This document shows, piece after piece, positions 46,628 through 54,709 of a stretch of DNA of 64,000 nt. Source of the DNA: Bacteroidales bacterium UBA1680 (GTDB taxonomy: Bacteria; Bacteroidota; Bacteroidia; Bacteroidales; UBA932). The DNA is taken from assembly GCA_002320605.1 (NCBI GenBank), contig DCKG01000007.1, positions 1 through 64,000 of the forward strand, given 5' to 3'. The notes beneath the pieces were generated by a model that saw nothing but the letters and a program-made list of their open reading frames with translations, was not told where the DNA came from and made no database searches. The position numbers were made by a program, and so were the translations under genes. How positions within the stretch are numbered: position 1 is the first letter of the stretch; each line of letters begins with the position of its first letter.

Positions 46628-47404
46628 ATGGAAGTTCGCGCAAAGAAATCATTAGGGCAGCATTTCCTCATCGATCAGGAAATAGCAAAGAATATAGTCA
46701 GCGCTCTTCATGGGCATAAGGCGCTGGAGGTGGGTCCGGGCATGGGTATCCTTACCCAATACCTTATTGAAAGGCCGGAAACAGATTTCAAGGCAGTAGA
46801 AATCGACGATGAGTCGGTAACCTATCTTCGCAAGCACTTTCCCCAGCTTGGCGACTGCCTCATCGAAGGCGACTTCCTGAAAATGGATTTCGGCAGCATA
46901 TTCAATGGAGAATATTCAGTGATAGGTAACTTCCCATATAATATATCATCTCAGATATTCTTCAAGATTCTGGAACACAGAGACCAGGTTACGGAAATAG
47001 TTTGCATGGTACAGAAAGAAGTCGCAGAGCGCATTGCTGAGAAGCCTGGAACCAAGGTATATGGAATCCTTTCGGTCTTTCTCCAGGCTTGGTACGACAT
47101 AGAATATCTTTTCGGGGTTGGGCCAGGTGCGTTCAATCCGCCTCCTAAAGTGCATTCTGCGGTAATCCGGCTCACTCGCAACGACCGGCAGAGCCTCAGC
47201 TGCGATGAAAAACTGTTCAGGACCGTCGTGAAGACGGCTTTCGGCCAGAGACGCAAGACCCTGAGAAATTCGCTCAAGCCGCTGGTCCTCAGCATATTCA
47301 AAGAAGACAGCCAAAGATTCCTCTCCGACCCTATATTCGAACTGCGCCCGGAGCGGCTCGGAGTAGATGATTTTGTTAACCTTTGTAATCGGATAAGTAG
47401 GTGA
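46628..47404 (+). CDS. rsmA: 16S rRNA dimethyladenosine methyltransferase
   Basis: 258-residue KsgA/RsmA enzyme that dimethylates two adjacent adenines near the 3' end of 16S rRNA during small-subunit assembly. Motifs are complete: the N-terminal KKSLGQHFLID, the SAM-binding ALEVGPGMGILT, and the catalytic NFPYNIS. The C-terminal helical domain is normal (FGQRRKTLRNSLK). This gene is unusually rich in GAATAT/ATATTC hexamers (eight in 777 bases). Confidence 0.97.
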   Translation: MEVRAKKSLGQHFLIDQEIAKNIVSALHGHKALEVGPGMGILTQYLIERPETDFKAVEIDDESVTYLRKHFPQLGDCLIEGDFLKMDFGSIFNGEYSVIGNFPYNISSQIFFKILEHRDQVTEIVCMVQKEVAERIAEKPGTKVYGILSVFLQAWYDIEYLFGVGPGAFNPPPKVHSAVIRLTRNDRQSLSCDEKLFRTVVKTAFGQRRKTLRNSLKPLVLSIFKEDSQRFLSDPIFELRPERLGVDDFVNLCNRISR

Positions 47405-47523
47405 TTATGTCAATCTATCGTGGCTGTTCTTTGCTTCCTGGCTCTGCCTAATCTAGTTCAGAAGCTGTCCGATTGGCTTAGTCGGAGAAGGGTGTTATTT
47501 TTATAAAATGGGAAAATTTTGAG

Positions 47524-48258
47524 ATGAACGAATATTTCAGGAATATACGGACGATAATCTTCGATGCGGACGATACTCTATGGGAGAATGAGGGCAGGTT
47601 CAGGGCTGCCGAGCGCAAGGTCGGCGAGATATTAAAGGAATATGCTTCATTCCAGGAGATGTCTTCCTCTCTTTATTCGATCGAGGTCAAGAATATGCCG
47701 GATTACGGCTTCGGAGCCATGGCTTTCACGCTCTCTATGCTTGAAAATGCCGTGAAAGTCTCTGGCGGCGAGATGGAGAATGGGAAGATTTCCGGAAGCA
47801 GGCTTACTGGCGAGCAGGTTTCGCGAATTCTAGAGGTGGGCCGAGGGTTGCTTCATAATCCTGCAACCCCCTTTGACGGCGTGAAAGAAACTCTCACAGG
47901 CCTCAGGGCGAGCGGTCGCTTCTGCCTTGCGTGCTTTACGAAAGGCGACTTGCTTGATCAAGGACATAAGCTGGACAGGTCTGGACTCAGGCCATATTTC
48001 GATTACATAAAAATAACCTCCGACAAGACGAAGGCTGCATATTCAGAATTGTTCGGCGAATTCGGCATCAGCGCAAGAGAAGTTCTCTCGGTCGGCAATT
48101 CCTTCAAATCCGACATAGCACCGGTCTTGGAGATGGGCGGGAGCGGAATCTATATCCCGGCGGAGAACACATGGCAGCTGGAAAAGATGGAAGAATACGG
48201 TCATGACCGCTTGTTCCGCCTTCGGAAATTTTCCGAGATTCTGGCGTTGGTGCTATAA
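47524..48258 (+). CDS. HAD-superfamily hydrolase
   Basis: 244-residue haloacid dehalogenase-type phosphatase. Motif I is FDADDTLW (nucleophile D14, acid D16). A helical cap covers about 25-110. Motif II lies near FCLACFTKGD, a Lys in ITSDKTKAAY, and the terminal acidic motif is SVGNSFKSDIAPV. The cap and the TLWENE start resemble FMN/phosphoglycolate-type members, but the substrate cannot be assigned. The 119 bases upstream show no promoter match. Confidence 0.85.
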   Translation: MNEYFRNIRTIIFDADDTLWENEGRFRAAERKVGEILKEYASFQEMSSSLYSIEVKNMPDYGFGAMAFTLSMLENAVKVSGGEMENGKISGSRLTGEQVSRILEVGRGLLHNPATPFDGVKETLTGLRASGRFCLACFTKGDLLDQGHKLDRSGLRPYFDYIKITSDKTKAAYSELFGEFGISAREVLSVGNSFKSDIAPVLEMGGSGIYIPAENTWQLEKMEEYGHDRLFRLRKFSEILALVL

Positions 48259-48364
48259 TTCCCCGAACCGTCGAGCCGGGGCGCATGATGAAATCACTGG
48301 CAGAATAATTCTATTTCCCCTCTTTTCGGTTGTTGTGACCGGGCAGGGGATAAGATGCTGCAAG

Positions 48365-48643
48365 TCATTTGTCGTCGTAATGCCCCTCTACGGTCAAGAC
48401 CAACACGGTAACTTTCTCCTCATATATGTCATAAATCAAGCGGTCGTTTTTTGATATTCTTCTGGAATATGTTATTGAATTGCCTGATTTAAGTGGTTCG
48501 GGGTGTCCAATCCCTGTCCTCGGATGCTCCATTAGCTCATTAAGCAGTTTCACAAGCTTCTTGTATTGCAAAGGATTGGATTTCTTGTATTTCGATACAT
48601 TTTTTATCGCTATTTGGGTAAATTCAATCTTATACAAGCTCAT
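48365..48643 (-). CDS. YoeB/Txe-family toxin (ribosome-dependent mRNA endonuclease)
   Basis: 92-residue type II toxin. The RelE-like fold shows the family sequence HPRTGIGHPEPLKSG, YSRRISKNDRLIYDI and the diagnostic C-terminal GHYDDK with its catalytic His. YoeB toxins cut mRNA in the ribosome A site. The start overlaps the antitoxin stop by four bases, the standard antitoxin-first arrangement. Confidence 0.9.
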   Translation of the reverse strand: MSLYKIEFTQIAIKNVSKYKKSNPLQYKKLVKLLNELMEHPRTGIGHPEPLKSGNSITYSRRISKNDRLIYDIYEEKVTVLVLTVEGHYDDK

Positions 48644-48900
48644 AGCGCTTCCAAGAATTTATTAAGCTCTTCCTTTGTAGTGCAGGTCGTGACATTACCC
48701 TCCCTGTATTGCCTGCGACCCTCTTCTAGCCTCTTTTCAAGCTCCGGGGAAAGAACAAAATCCTCTTCGTAAACGGGGGTTAGCATATAGGAGACTTTTC
48801 CCCTGCGCCTGATTACTACCTGCTCCCCTTTGTCGGCGAGTGCAAACATGGATGCCTGCTTCTCCCTAAATTCTCTTGACGTAACCTGAATGACTGCCAT
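48640..48900 (-). CDS. YefM/Phd-family antitoxin
   Basis: 86-residue antitoxin. The N-terminal Phd/YefM DNA-binding half (VTSREFREKQASMFALAD, then VVIRRRGKVSYMLTPV) is complete; the C-terminal tail (about 50-86) would wrap and neutralise the toxin. Expected to repress its own promoter together with the toxin. A candidate operator lies 22 bases upstream. Confidence 0.9.
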   Translation of the reverse strand: MAVIQVTSREFREKQASMFALADKGEQVVIRRRGKVSYMLTPVYEEDFVLSPELEKRLEEGRRQYREGNVTTCTTKEELNKFLEAL

Positions 48901-48921
48901 AACTTTTATAATTCATATTGT

Positions 48922-48946
48922 GTACCACAATCGGTACGCAAATATA
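48922..48946 (-). promoter_or_regulatory. Operator and -7 element of the toxin-antitoxin pair
   Basis: An inverted repeat GTACC (48922-48926) / GGTAC (48933-48937) with a six-base spacer abuts a minus-strand TATATTTG (48939-48946). YefM proteins elsewhere bind palindromes with a TGTAC-type core, so this is a plausible autorepression site. Confidence 0.55.
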
Positions 48947-49103
48947 ATGCCTTTTCCCAAAACTGCCATACTTTATGGGAAAAATTAGTTTTGCAAGTGC
49001 GGTTATTCTCTTTTTCCCTCCCATTAGTTGTTAATTCCGTCTAGAAATGTTTATCTTCACATCGAAAACAAATCCATTTGGAAAATCTAAGGTTTCAATA
49101 TCT

Positions 49104-49883
49104 ATGGAAAAAACGACTATCATGAAATGGGTTCAGAATATTTCTAAATCAATAAATTCAGCTGCGGATCCTGCCCAGGCGAAAGCGTGTCTGTGGTTTT
49201 TCAAGACTGGGAAAGGAGAATATGGCGAAGGCGACAAATTCCTTGGGCTGAAGGTGCCTCCGCTTCGCAAGATTTGCAATGAATATGCTGACGAGTTCTT
49301 TGCGGAACTTTCTAAGTCGCCACAGAGAGCCTTAGAAGGCATCAGCAAATTGCTTTGCAATGAATATCATGAATATAGAGAAGCGGCGCTCTTTCTGCTG
49401 GCGCATGCCTGCGAACAGTCCAGGAAGAAGAAGCCGAAGGTGAGCGCTGAGGCAGAAGAAGATATATTCAATTTTTATTTGGCTAACACTAAATATATTA
49501 ACAACTGGGATTTAGTTGACTGCAGTGCCCCTTGCATCGTGGGCGCCCACCTTCTGGACAGGCCAAGAGACATCTTGTATACTCTTGCTGACAGCCAATC
49601 CTTATGGGAGAATCGTATTTCGGTAGTTTCCTGTCTCACCTTCATCCGAAGAGGAGACCTAAAGGACATTTTCGCCCTAGCTGACATATTCATGAAGAAG
49701 GGAAAGATTCATGACCTGATGCAGAAGGCCATTGGGTGGATGCTCCGGGAGGCAGGCAAAGCCGATGAGACAGCCCTGAAAGCCTTCTTGGATGACCATG
49801 CCGCCACGATGCCTCGCACCATGCTCCGCTATTCCCTCGAACGCCTCACTCCCACCGACCGCCAGCACTATATGACCGTCTAG
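49104..49883 (+). CDS. AlkD-like DNA alkylation repair protein
   Basis: 259-residue all-helical HEAT-repeat DNA glycosylase-type protein. I prefer ATG 49104 (MEKTTIMKW) to the open 49047, because the extra 19 residues match nothing and lie close to the promoter-like TAGTTTTG at 48986-48993. The AlkD sequence pattern is clear: FLGLKVPPLRKICNEY near the start, NNWDLVDCSAP around 150 (the catalytic Asp region), and MQKAIGWMLREAGK. The family removes N3/N7-alkylated purines. Stand-alone gene. Confidence 0.88.
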   Translation: MEKTTIMKWVQNISKSINSAADPAQAKACLWFFKTGKGEYGEGDKFLGLKVPPLRKICNEYADEFFAELSKSPQRALEGISKLLCNEYHEYREAALFLLAHACEQSRKKKPKVSAEAEEDIFNFYLANTKYINNWDLVDCSAPCIVGAHLLDRPRDILYTLADSQSLWENRISVVSCLTFIRRGDLKDIFALADIFMKKGKIHDLMQKAIGWMLREAGKADETALKAFLDDHAATMPRTMLRYSLERLTPTDRQHYMTV

Positions 49884-49983
49884 CCTCCAGCTCTGGGGGT
49901 GTTGCGAATCAATCGTGCGCTGTTCCATGATAACATTATTTTCAGTACATTTACATGGCAAAAGCGTTATTCATTTGAATGTC

Positions 49984-50649
49984 ATGGAACTTATCGAAGC
50001 AATCAAGATCCGTCATAGCGTGCGGAACTTCTCTGATGAGCCAGTCGCTCAGGAAATCATAGACAGGCTGAAGTCTCTGGCCGAACAGTACAACCAAGCC
50101 GCAGGTCTTCATATTCAGATAATAACTGAGGACCCTGAGGCATTTACGAAGGGCATGGCCCACTATGGCAAATTCTCTGGCGTCAGGAATTACATTGCGC
50201 TAGTTGGCGGCAAGACGGGAGATCTAGAAGAAAAGCTTGGCTATTTCGGAGAGAAAATAGCCCTGAGCTTAACTCAGCAGGATATTCAGTTCTGCTGGGT
50301 CGGCCTTACGTTCTCGAAGAAGACGAATAGGGTCGAAGTCAGGAAAGGCGAGAAATATGTCGGGGTGATCTGCTTCGGTCATGGCACTAGCAGAGGCATT
50401 AGCCACAAGATTAAAGCTCGTGCAGAAGTGATGGAGGCAGAGAATGCCCCTCAATGGTTTCTTGACGGGGTGGATGCTGCTCTGCTCGCTCCGACTGCCA
50501 TGAATCAGCAAAAGTTTAAATTCATCCTGCGGCAAGGTGACAAGGTCGAGCTTGCGAAGGCGGGCCATGGCTTTTTCAGCGACGTGGATCTCGGAATAGT
50601 GAAGTGCCATTTCGAAATTGGCGCCGGAAGGCCAGTGGAGTGGGTATGA
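49984..50649 (+). CDS. Nitroreductase-family flavoprotein
   Basis: 221 residues, FMN-dependent oxidoreductase fold. Start at 49984 (MELIEAIKIRHSVRNF), the conserved N-terminal of the family with the FMN phosphate-binding RHSVRNF; the longer frame to 49915 adds unrelated residues. It resembles the group once named TM nitroreductase (ALSLTQQDIQFCWVG, ALLAPTAMNQQKF). Substrate unknown. It converges with the maturase gene, only eight bases apart, with no terminator between. Confidence 0.85.
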   Translation: MELIEAIKIRHSVRNFSDEPVAQEIIDRLKSLAEQYNQAAGLHIQIITEDPEAFTKGMAHYGKFSGVRNYIALVGGKTGDLEEKLGYFGEKIALSLTQQDIQFCWVGLTFSKKTNRVEVRKGEKYVGVICFGHGTSRGISHKIKARAEVMEAENAPQWFLDGVDAALLAPTAMNQQKFKFILRQGDKVELAKAGHGFFSDVDLGIVKCHFEIGAGRPVEWV

Positions 50650-50657
50650 ATATGCCG

Positions 50658-51983
50658 CTATAAGACGGATCGGCTGCCTAGCCTCTGACGCGCCCAAGGG
50701 ACGATGTTGGCTGGGGCTTGCTTCTGGAGGAGAAATTCCTTCATCTTCTCCATGTATGGAGCAACGTGGGCGTAAAACATGTAATAACCAGCACAGAGCG
50801 CGTTGAGGCCGGTGTCACCAGCTTCCGTCTTGTTGAAGCGGTGCTTAGGGCACTCGCCATTGCAGGCGAAGAGATATTCGCATCGCAGGCACTTGCGAGG
50901 CAGGGAGTTGCGCTTGCTTATGCCGAAGCGCATCTGGGTGGGGTCGTCCATCATCTCTCGGATTCCTGAAGTCTGAATATTCCCTAGCAAGTATTTCGGA
51001 TAGACAAAATGGTCGCAGGGGTAGAGGTCACCGTTGTGCTCAATGACGGAATTGCCTCCGCAGGTCTGCGCGAAGACGCAGGTGCCTGGTTGAAGCCCGC
51101 ACCAGTTAGCCAATGCGGCATCGAACTCGTTCACGAAATACTGTCCCACGTCATTGCAGACCCAGTAATCGAATATATCGCATAGGAATTTCCCGAAAGC
51201 GATGTCGCCCACCGACCATGGAGCGATCATGGCGCCATCCTCAGCCGGGTCTACGATGTGAGGCCTAAGTTTCTTGTTGGGCCTCCCTGCTCCATTCAGG
51301 GGGTATTTGACGTGCTCCACGACAGGCATGAACTGCATGTAATGGCTGCCGAGAGACTTCAAGAACAAGTAGACTTCGCGCCCTCGGCCTTCGCTGGCGT
51401 GATTCACCGTGCTCATGGTGTTGAACTCGACGCCTTCGCGCTGCAATATCTCTAAACCATGGATGACTCTCTCGAACGTCGGCGCCCCGCCCTTGTCGCG
51501 CCTGAACTTGTCGTGCACGTCCTGCGGCCCGTCCAAGGATATTCCGATGAGAAAATCGTTCTCCTTGAAGAACTCCGCCCACTCGCGCGTGATGAGGGTG
51601 CCGTTCGTCTGCAGGGTGTTCAGGATTTTCTTGCCGTCGGCATATTCCTTTTCAAGAGCGATCGCCTTTTTGTAGAAATCCAGTCCCAGCACCAGTGGCT
51701 CGCCTCCGTGCCAGTTGAAAGTCACCTGCGGAACGTCGTTCGCTTTGATATATTCACGAACTACGGTTTCCAGCATCTCGTCGCTCATTATTGGCTCCCT
51801 GCCACCGTATATCTCGGATTTGTCCAGATAGTAGCAATAGCTGCAATCCAAGTTGCAGAGCGACCCGGCCGGCTTGAGCATTATGTTGAATGCCATCGGG
51901 CCTGTGAGCCTGATGGCATCAGTGAGAGTGATGGTGTCTTGAATGCTTTGTCTCATTTTGCATTTTTCCTCTGCCCTTTTCAT
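50658..51983 (-). CDS. Anaerobic sulfatase-maturating enzyme (radical SAM/SPASM)
   Basis: 441-residue radical SAM enzyme that converts an active-site Cys or Ser of sulfatases to formylglycine. The CxxxCxxC cluster is C43-C47-C50 (SLCNLDCSYCYYLDK). The C-terminal SPASM part carries the auxiliary-cluster cysteines (ANWCGLQPGTCVFAQTC, GDLYPCDHF, KCLRCEYLFACNGECPKH). ATG 51956 is an alternative start. A minus-strand TAATTTTG at 52006-52013 is a likely -7 element. No sulfatase gene is present in this window, so its clients lie elsewhere. Confidence 0.9.
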   Translation of the reverse strand: MKRAEEKCKMRQSIQDTITLTDAIRLTGPMAFNIMLKPAGSLCNLDCSYCYYLDKSEIYGGREPIMSDEMLETVVREYIKANDVPQVTFNWHGGEPLVLGLDFYKKAIALEKEYADGKKILNTLQTNGTLITREWAEFFKENDFLIGISLDGPQDVHDKFRRDKGGAPTFERVIHGLEILQREGVEFNTMSTVNHASEGRGREVYLFLKSLGSHYMQFMPVVEHVKYPLNGAGRPNKKLRPHIVDPAEDGAMIAPWSVGDIAFGKFLCDIFDYWVCNDVGQYFVNEFDAALANWCGLQPGTCVFAQTCGGNSVIEHNGDLYPCDHFVYPKYLLGNIQTSGIREMMDDPTQMRFGISKRNSLPRKCLRCEYLFACNGECPKHRFNKTEAGDTGLNALCAGYYMFYAHVAPYMEKMKEFLLQKQAPANIVPWARQRLGSRSVL

Positions 51984-52101
51984 TGCTCTTTCGTAATTCC
52001 ATTTTCAAAATTAAGAAAAAAACATTGTTCGCAGGTGAGACAGATACCTATAAGATGGGAATATGGAAGTTAGAACGAAGATAGAATTTTGGAAAAAATC
52101 T

Positions 52102-52109
52102 TATATTTG
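52102..52109 (+). promoter_or_regulatory. Surviving -7 element of the lost TCA operon
   Basis: TATATTTG 18 bases before the ATG of the aconitase relic. It suggests the broken genes may still be transcribed. Confidence 0.35.
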
Positions 52110-52126
52110 TTCATAAAACGAACTTA

Positions 52127-52590
52127 ATGAAATATTATCCCAATTTCGAGGAGAAGGTCAGGATCGTGCGTCAGGCCCTCGGGCATCCGCTTACGCTTTC
52201 TGAAAAGATTCTCTATTCCCATCTTTTTGACTGGGATGCCGGCGAACGCTGGAATGGCGCCACCGGCGATTGGCAGGGCTGTGGTTCAGTGGTGCGGCCT
52301 CTGCACAGGCATGGCGGCGATCTGCAACATGGGAGCTGAAGTCAGAGCCACAAGCTCCATTTTTCCGTTCGATGGAAATCCGGCAAAGTATCTCTCTGCC
52401 ACAGGCCGCCAAGATGTTGCAGAAACGGCTTCCGCTTATGCTGACAATCTTAGGGCAGATCCGGAGGTCGTCAGAGCTCCGTCTCGGTACTTTGACGAGG
52501 TCCTCCACATAAATCTCTCGCAGATGGAGCCATACGTGAACGGACCCTTCACGCCCGATGCCGCCTGTCCAGTGAGCGAGAGGCTTGCAT
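52127..52590 (+). pseudogene. acnA: Aconitate hydratase relic
   Basis: The frame from 52127 encodes a normal aconitase N-terminus (VRIVRQALGHPLTLSEKILY) but after HLFD leaves the family. From about 52290 a different frame encodes an internal aconitase segment (TGMAAICNMGAEVRATSSIF, then LSATGRQDVAE and YVNGPFTPDAA). About 200 residues between them and all of the protein after about residue 420 are gone, including the C-terminal domain. Intact enzymes have about 750 residues. Non-functional. Confidence 0.9.
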
Positions 52591-52591
52591 A

Positions 52592-53023
52592 TTGTGGCTG
52601 CTGAATAAGGAGGCTTTCGACAAGTCCGGACTTGCGTATGGCATAGGCCATGCGGTCTATACTAAATCAGACCCTCGAACGGCCCTTCTGAAGGAAATGG
52701 CTCGCCCCCTTGCCGAAGAGAAAGGACGTTCCAAGGAATATGAATTCTATCAGAGGGTTGAGAAGATCGCCATCGAGACGATATATAAGACGAAAGGCAA
52801 ACACAAGACGCTTTGCGCCAATGTTGATTTTTACTCTGGCTTCGTCTATGACCTGATTGGCATTCCGATGGAGATATACACGCCTCTTTTCGCCATGGCC
52901 AGGATAGTCGGGTGGTGCGCCCACCGCAACGAGGAACTCAATTTCGAAGGGCGGAGAATCATTCGTCCAGCCTACCGTTGCGTCACTGATGAACGAGGCT
53001 ACATTAAGATGAAAGACCGATAG
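52592..53023 (+). pseudogene. gltA: Citrate synthase relic (C-terminal third)
   Basis: Joined to the aconitase fragment without spacing, in another frame. It encodes about 143 residues of the citrate synthase C-terminus: LLNKEAFDKSGLAYGIGHAV (with the substrate-binding His), ALCANVDFYSGF-type segment (LCANVDFYSGFVYDLIGIP) and RIVGWCAHRNEE. The first two thirds and any start codon are missing. The gene that often lies between acn and gltA in Bacteroidales, isocitrate dehydrogenase, is completely absent. Confidence 0.9.
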
Positions 53024-53166
53024 CCCCAGCCCCAGGTACGTCTTCAGCGCCTGCGGTGCAAAGGCTGCTGGAGTGAGGCTGAGAACCCTCGCTATGAATA
53101 TATCATTATGGAGATGATCCTCCAGACCTCCTTAAATGTTCGGTCTAGGCCATGGACATCACACCG

Positions 53167-53209
53167 CCAGATTTACCTTATTCACGCATGGTAAATCTGG
53201 GGTTTTGTT
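53167..53209 (+). terminator. Hairpin terminator behind the TCA relic
   Basis: A perfect 11-bp inverted repeat, CCAGATTTACC at 53167-53177 and GGTAAATCTGG at 53190-53200, followed by a T-rich tail. It probably once terminated the citrate synthase operon. Confidence 0.65.
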
Positions 53210-53310
53210 TAAATTGCCACGCTTTGGCACATCCACACGTTATCTTTGCCAAAAATAAAGACAATGAATAGTCATCTTCATAATTGATTTAATTTTGTAA
53301 TTTTACGACT

Positions 53311-54708
53311 ATGAAGGAAATAAATATGAAAGAGATATATTCAAATAGCAGGAGTGAAAGAAGATTATGTGAACCTGTCGTTGATTATTGCACTAAAAAT
53401 AAGGAGAAGTTCCAGCAATTTGAACTTTTCCCCAGGACGAGACTCATGGCAAAGAAAGGGGATATCAGAGTAATTGAACTTTTTGCAGGCGTAGGGGGGT
53501 TCAGAGTAGGTTTAGAAAGGGCATCGAAACGCTTTAAAACTATATGGTTCAACCAATGGGAACCGTCGACAAAGCAACAAGACGCATACCTGATTTACAT
53601 GCGTGATTTCAACGATGAAGGATCAGAGTTTTCAAATCACGATATTAACACTGTCCCGATTAATGAAATTCCTGATTCGGACCTATTATGTGGTGGGTTT
53701 CCTTGTCAAGATTATTCGGTTGCGACAACTTTGAAAAACTCAAGAGGGATTGAAGGGAAGAAGGGCGTTCTTTGGTGGAATATCTATAATATACTTCATG
53801 ACAAAGGCGACAAAGCACCGAAGTATCTTATGCTAGAGAATGTTGATAGGTTGTTGAGCTCACCGGCAAAACAAAGGGGCAGAGATTTCGCTATCATATT
53901 AAGTTCACTTTCCAAACTGGGGTACATAGTGGAATGGAAAGTTATAAATGCTGCAGATTATGGAATGCCTCAAAGACGTCGTAGAACCTATATGGTCGGC
54001 TATAGGAAAGATTCTATTATTTACGAGAAGCTAGAGCCATTGCTTAAAGACCCCGTTGATTATATAATTAATTCTGGGATTGAGGCAAAGGCTTTTCCTT
54101 CGGTTGAGGATGTAGGTGATGGCATCGTAAAGATGAAGATAGGACGGGATCCAGCATACAATACTGTTCATTTCAACGAGAATGCAAAGCAGAATCAGCC
54201 TTCTCCGTTCAAGAATTCTGGAGTGCTGATTGACGATTATTGCTATACTATTGACACTCTGCCCCAATATGATGGGCCAAAACTTACTCTCGGAGATATT
54301 CTCTTGGATGACAAAGATATACCTGAAGAGTTTTTCATCAGTAAAAATAATGAAAAGCAATGGGCTTATCTGAAGGGAGCCAAGAAAGAAAAACGGATAA
54401 GTGCCAATGGGCATGAATACATTTATTCTGAGGGGGGAATGGCTTTTCCGGACAGTATTGACAAACCTTCAAGGACCATCATCACAGGGGAAGGCGGTTC
54501 AGGTCCTTCCAGATTCAAGCATGTCGTGCCTTCGAAGCAAAGTGGAAGGCTCAGAAGGCTGATACCGATAGAACTGGAAAGATTAAACATGTTTCCTGAC
54601 AACCATACTGCAGGGGCCTCTGATCTCAGAAGGGCATTTCTAATGGGCAATGCACTGGTGACGGGAATTCCAGAACGATTGGGAACAATTATCAATATGT
54701 TGATTTGA
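53311..54708 (+). CDS. C5-cytosine DNA methyltransferase of a Sau3AI-like R-M system
   Basis: 465-residue 5-methylcytosine methyltransferase. Motif I is IELFAGVGGFR (about 55-65), motif IV has the catalytic GGFPCQDYS (C132), motif VI is LENVDRL, motif VIII is QRRRR, and motifs IX-X are RRLIPIELERLNMFPDNH and FLMGNALV. The target recognition region lies about 240-380. It stops one base before the restriction gene. The partner enzyme is Sau3AI/MutH-like, so the predicted target is GATC with methylation of C; this is inferred. TAATTTTG at 53290-53297 is a possible promoter element. Confidence 0.93.
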   Translation: MKEINMKEIYSNSRSERRLCEPVVDYCTKNKEKFQQFELFPRTRLMAKKGDIRVIELFAGVGGFRVGLERASKRFKTIWFNQWEPSTKQQDAYLIYMRDFNDEGSEFSNHDINTVPINEIPDSDLLCGGFPCQDYSVATTLKNSRGIEGKKGVLWWNIYNILHDKGDKAPKYLMLENVDRLLSSPAKQRGRDFAIILSSLSKLGYIVEWKVINAADYGMPQRRRRTYMVGYRKDSIIYEKLEPLLKDPVDYIINSGIEAKAFPSVEDVGDGIVKMKIGRDPAYNTVHFNENAKQNQPSPFKNSGVLIDDYCYTIDTLPQYDGPKLTLGDILLDDKDIPEEFFISKNNEKQWAYLKGAKKEKRISANGHEYIYSEGGMAFPDSIDKPSRTIITGEGGSGPSRFKHVVPSKQSGRLRRLIPIELERLNMFPDNHTAGASDLRRAFLMGNALVTGIPERLGTIINMLI

Positions 54709-54709
54709 A

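Noticed and set aside
47467..47486. Weak hairpin TCCGA/TCGGA before the HAD hydrolase gene
   Set aside because: Five-base stem without a T tract immediately after it; too weak to call a terminator.
48261..48281. CCCCG/CGGGG hairpin after the HAD hydrolase gene
   Set aside because: Short stem with no T tract; may occur by chance.
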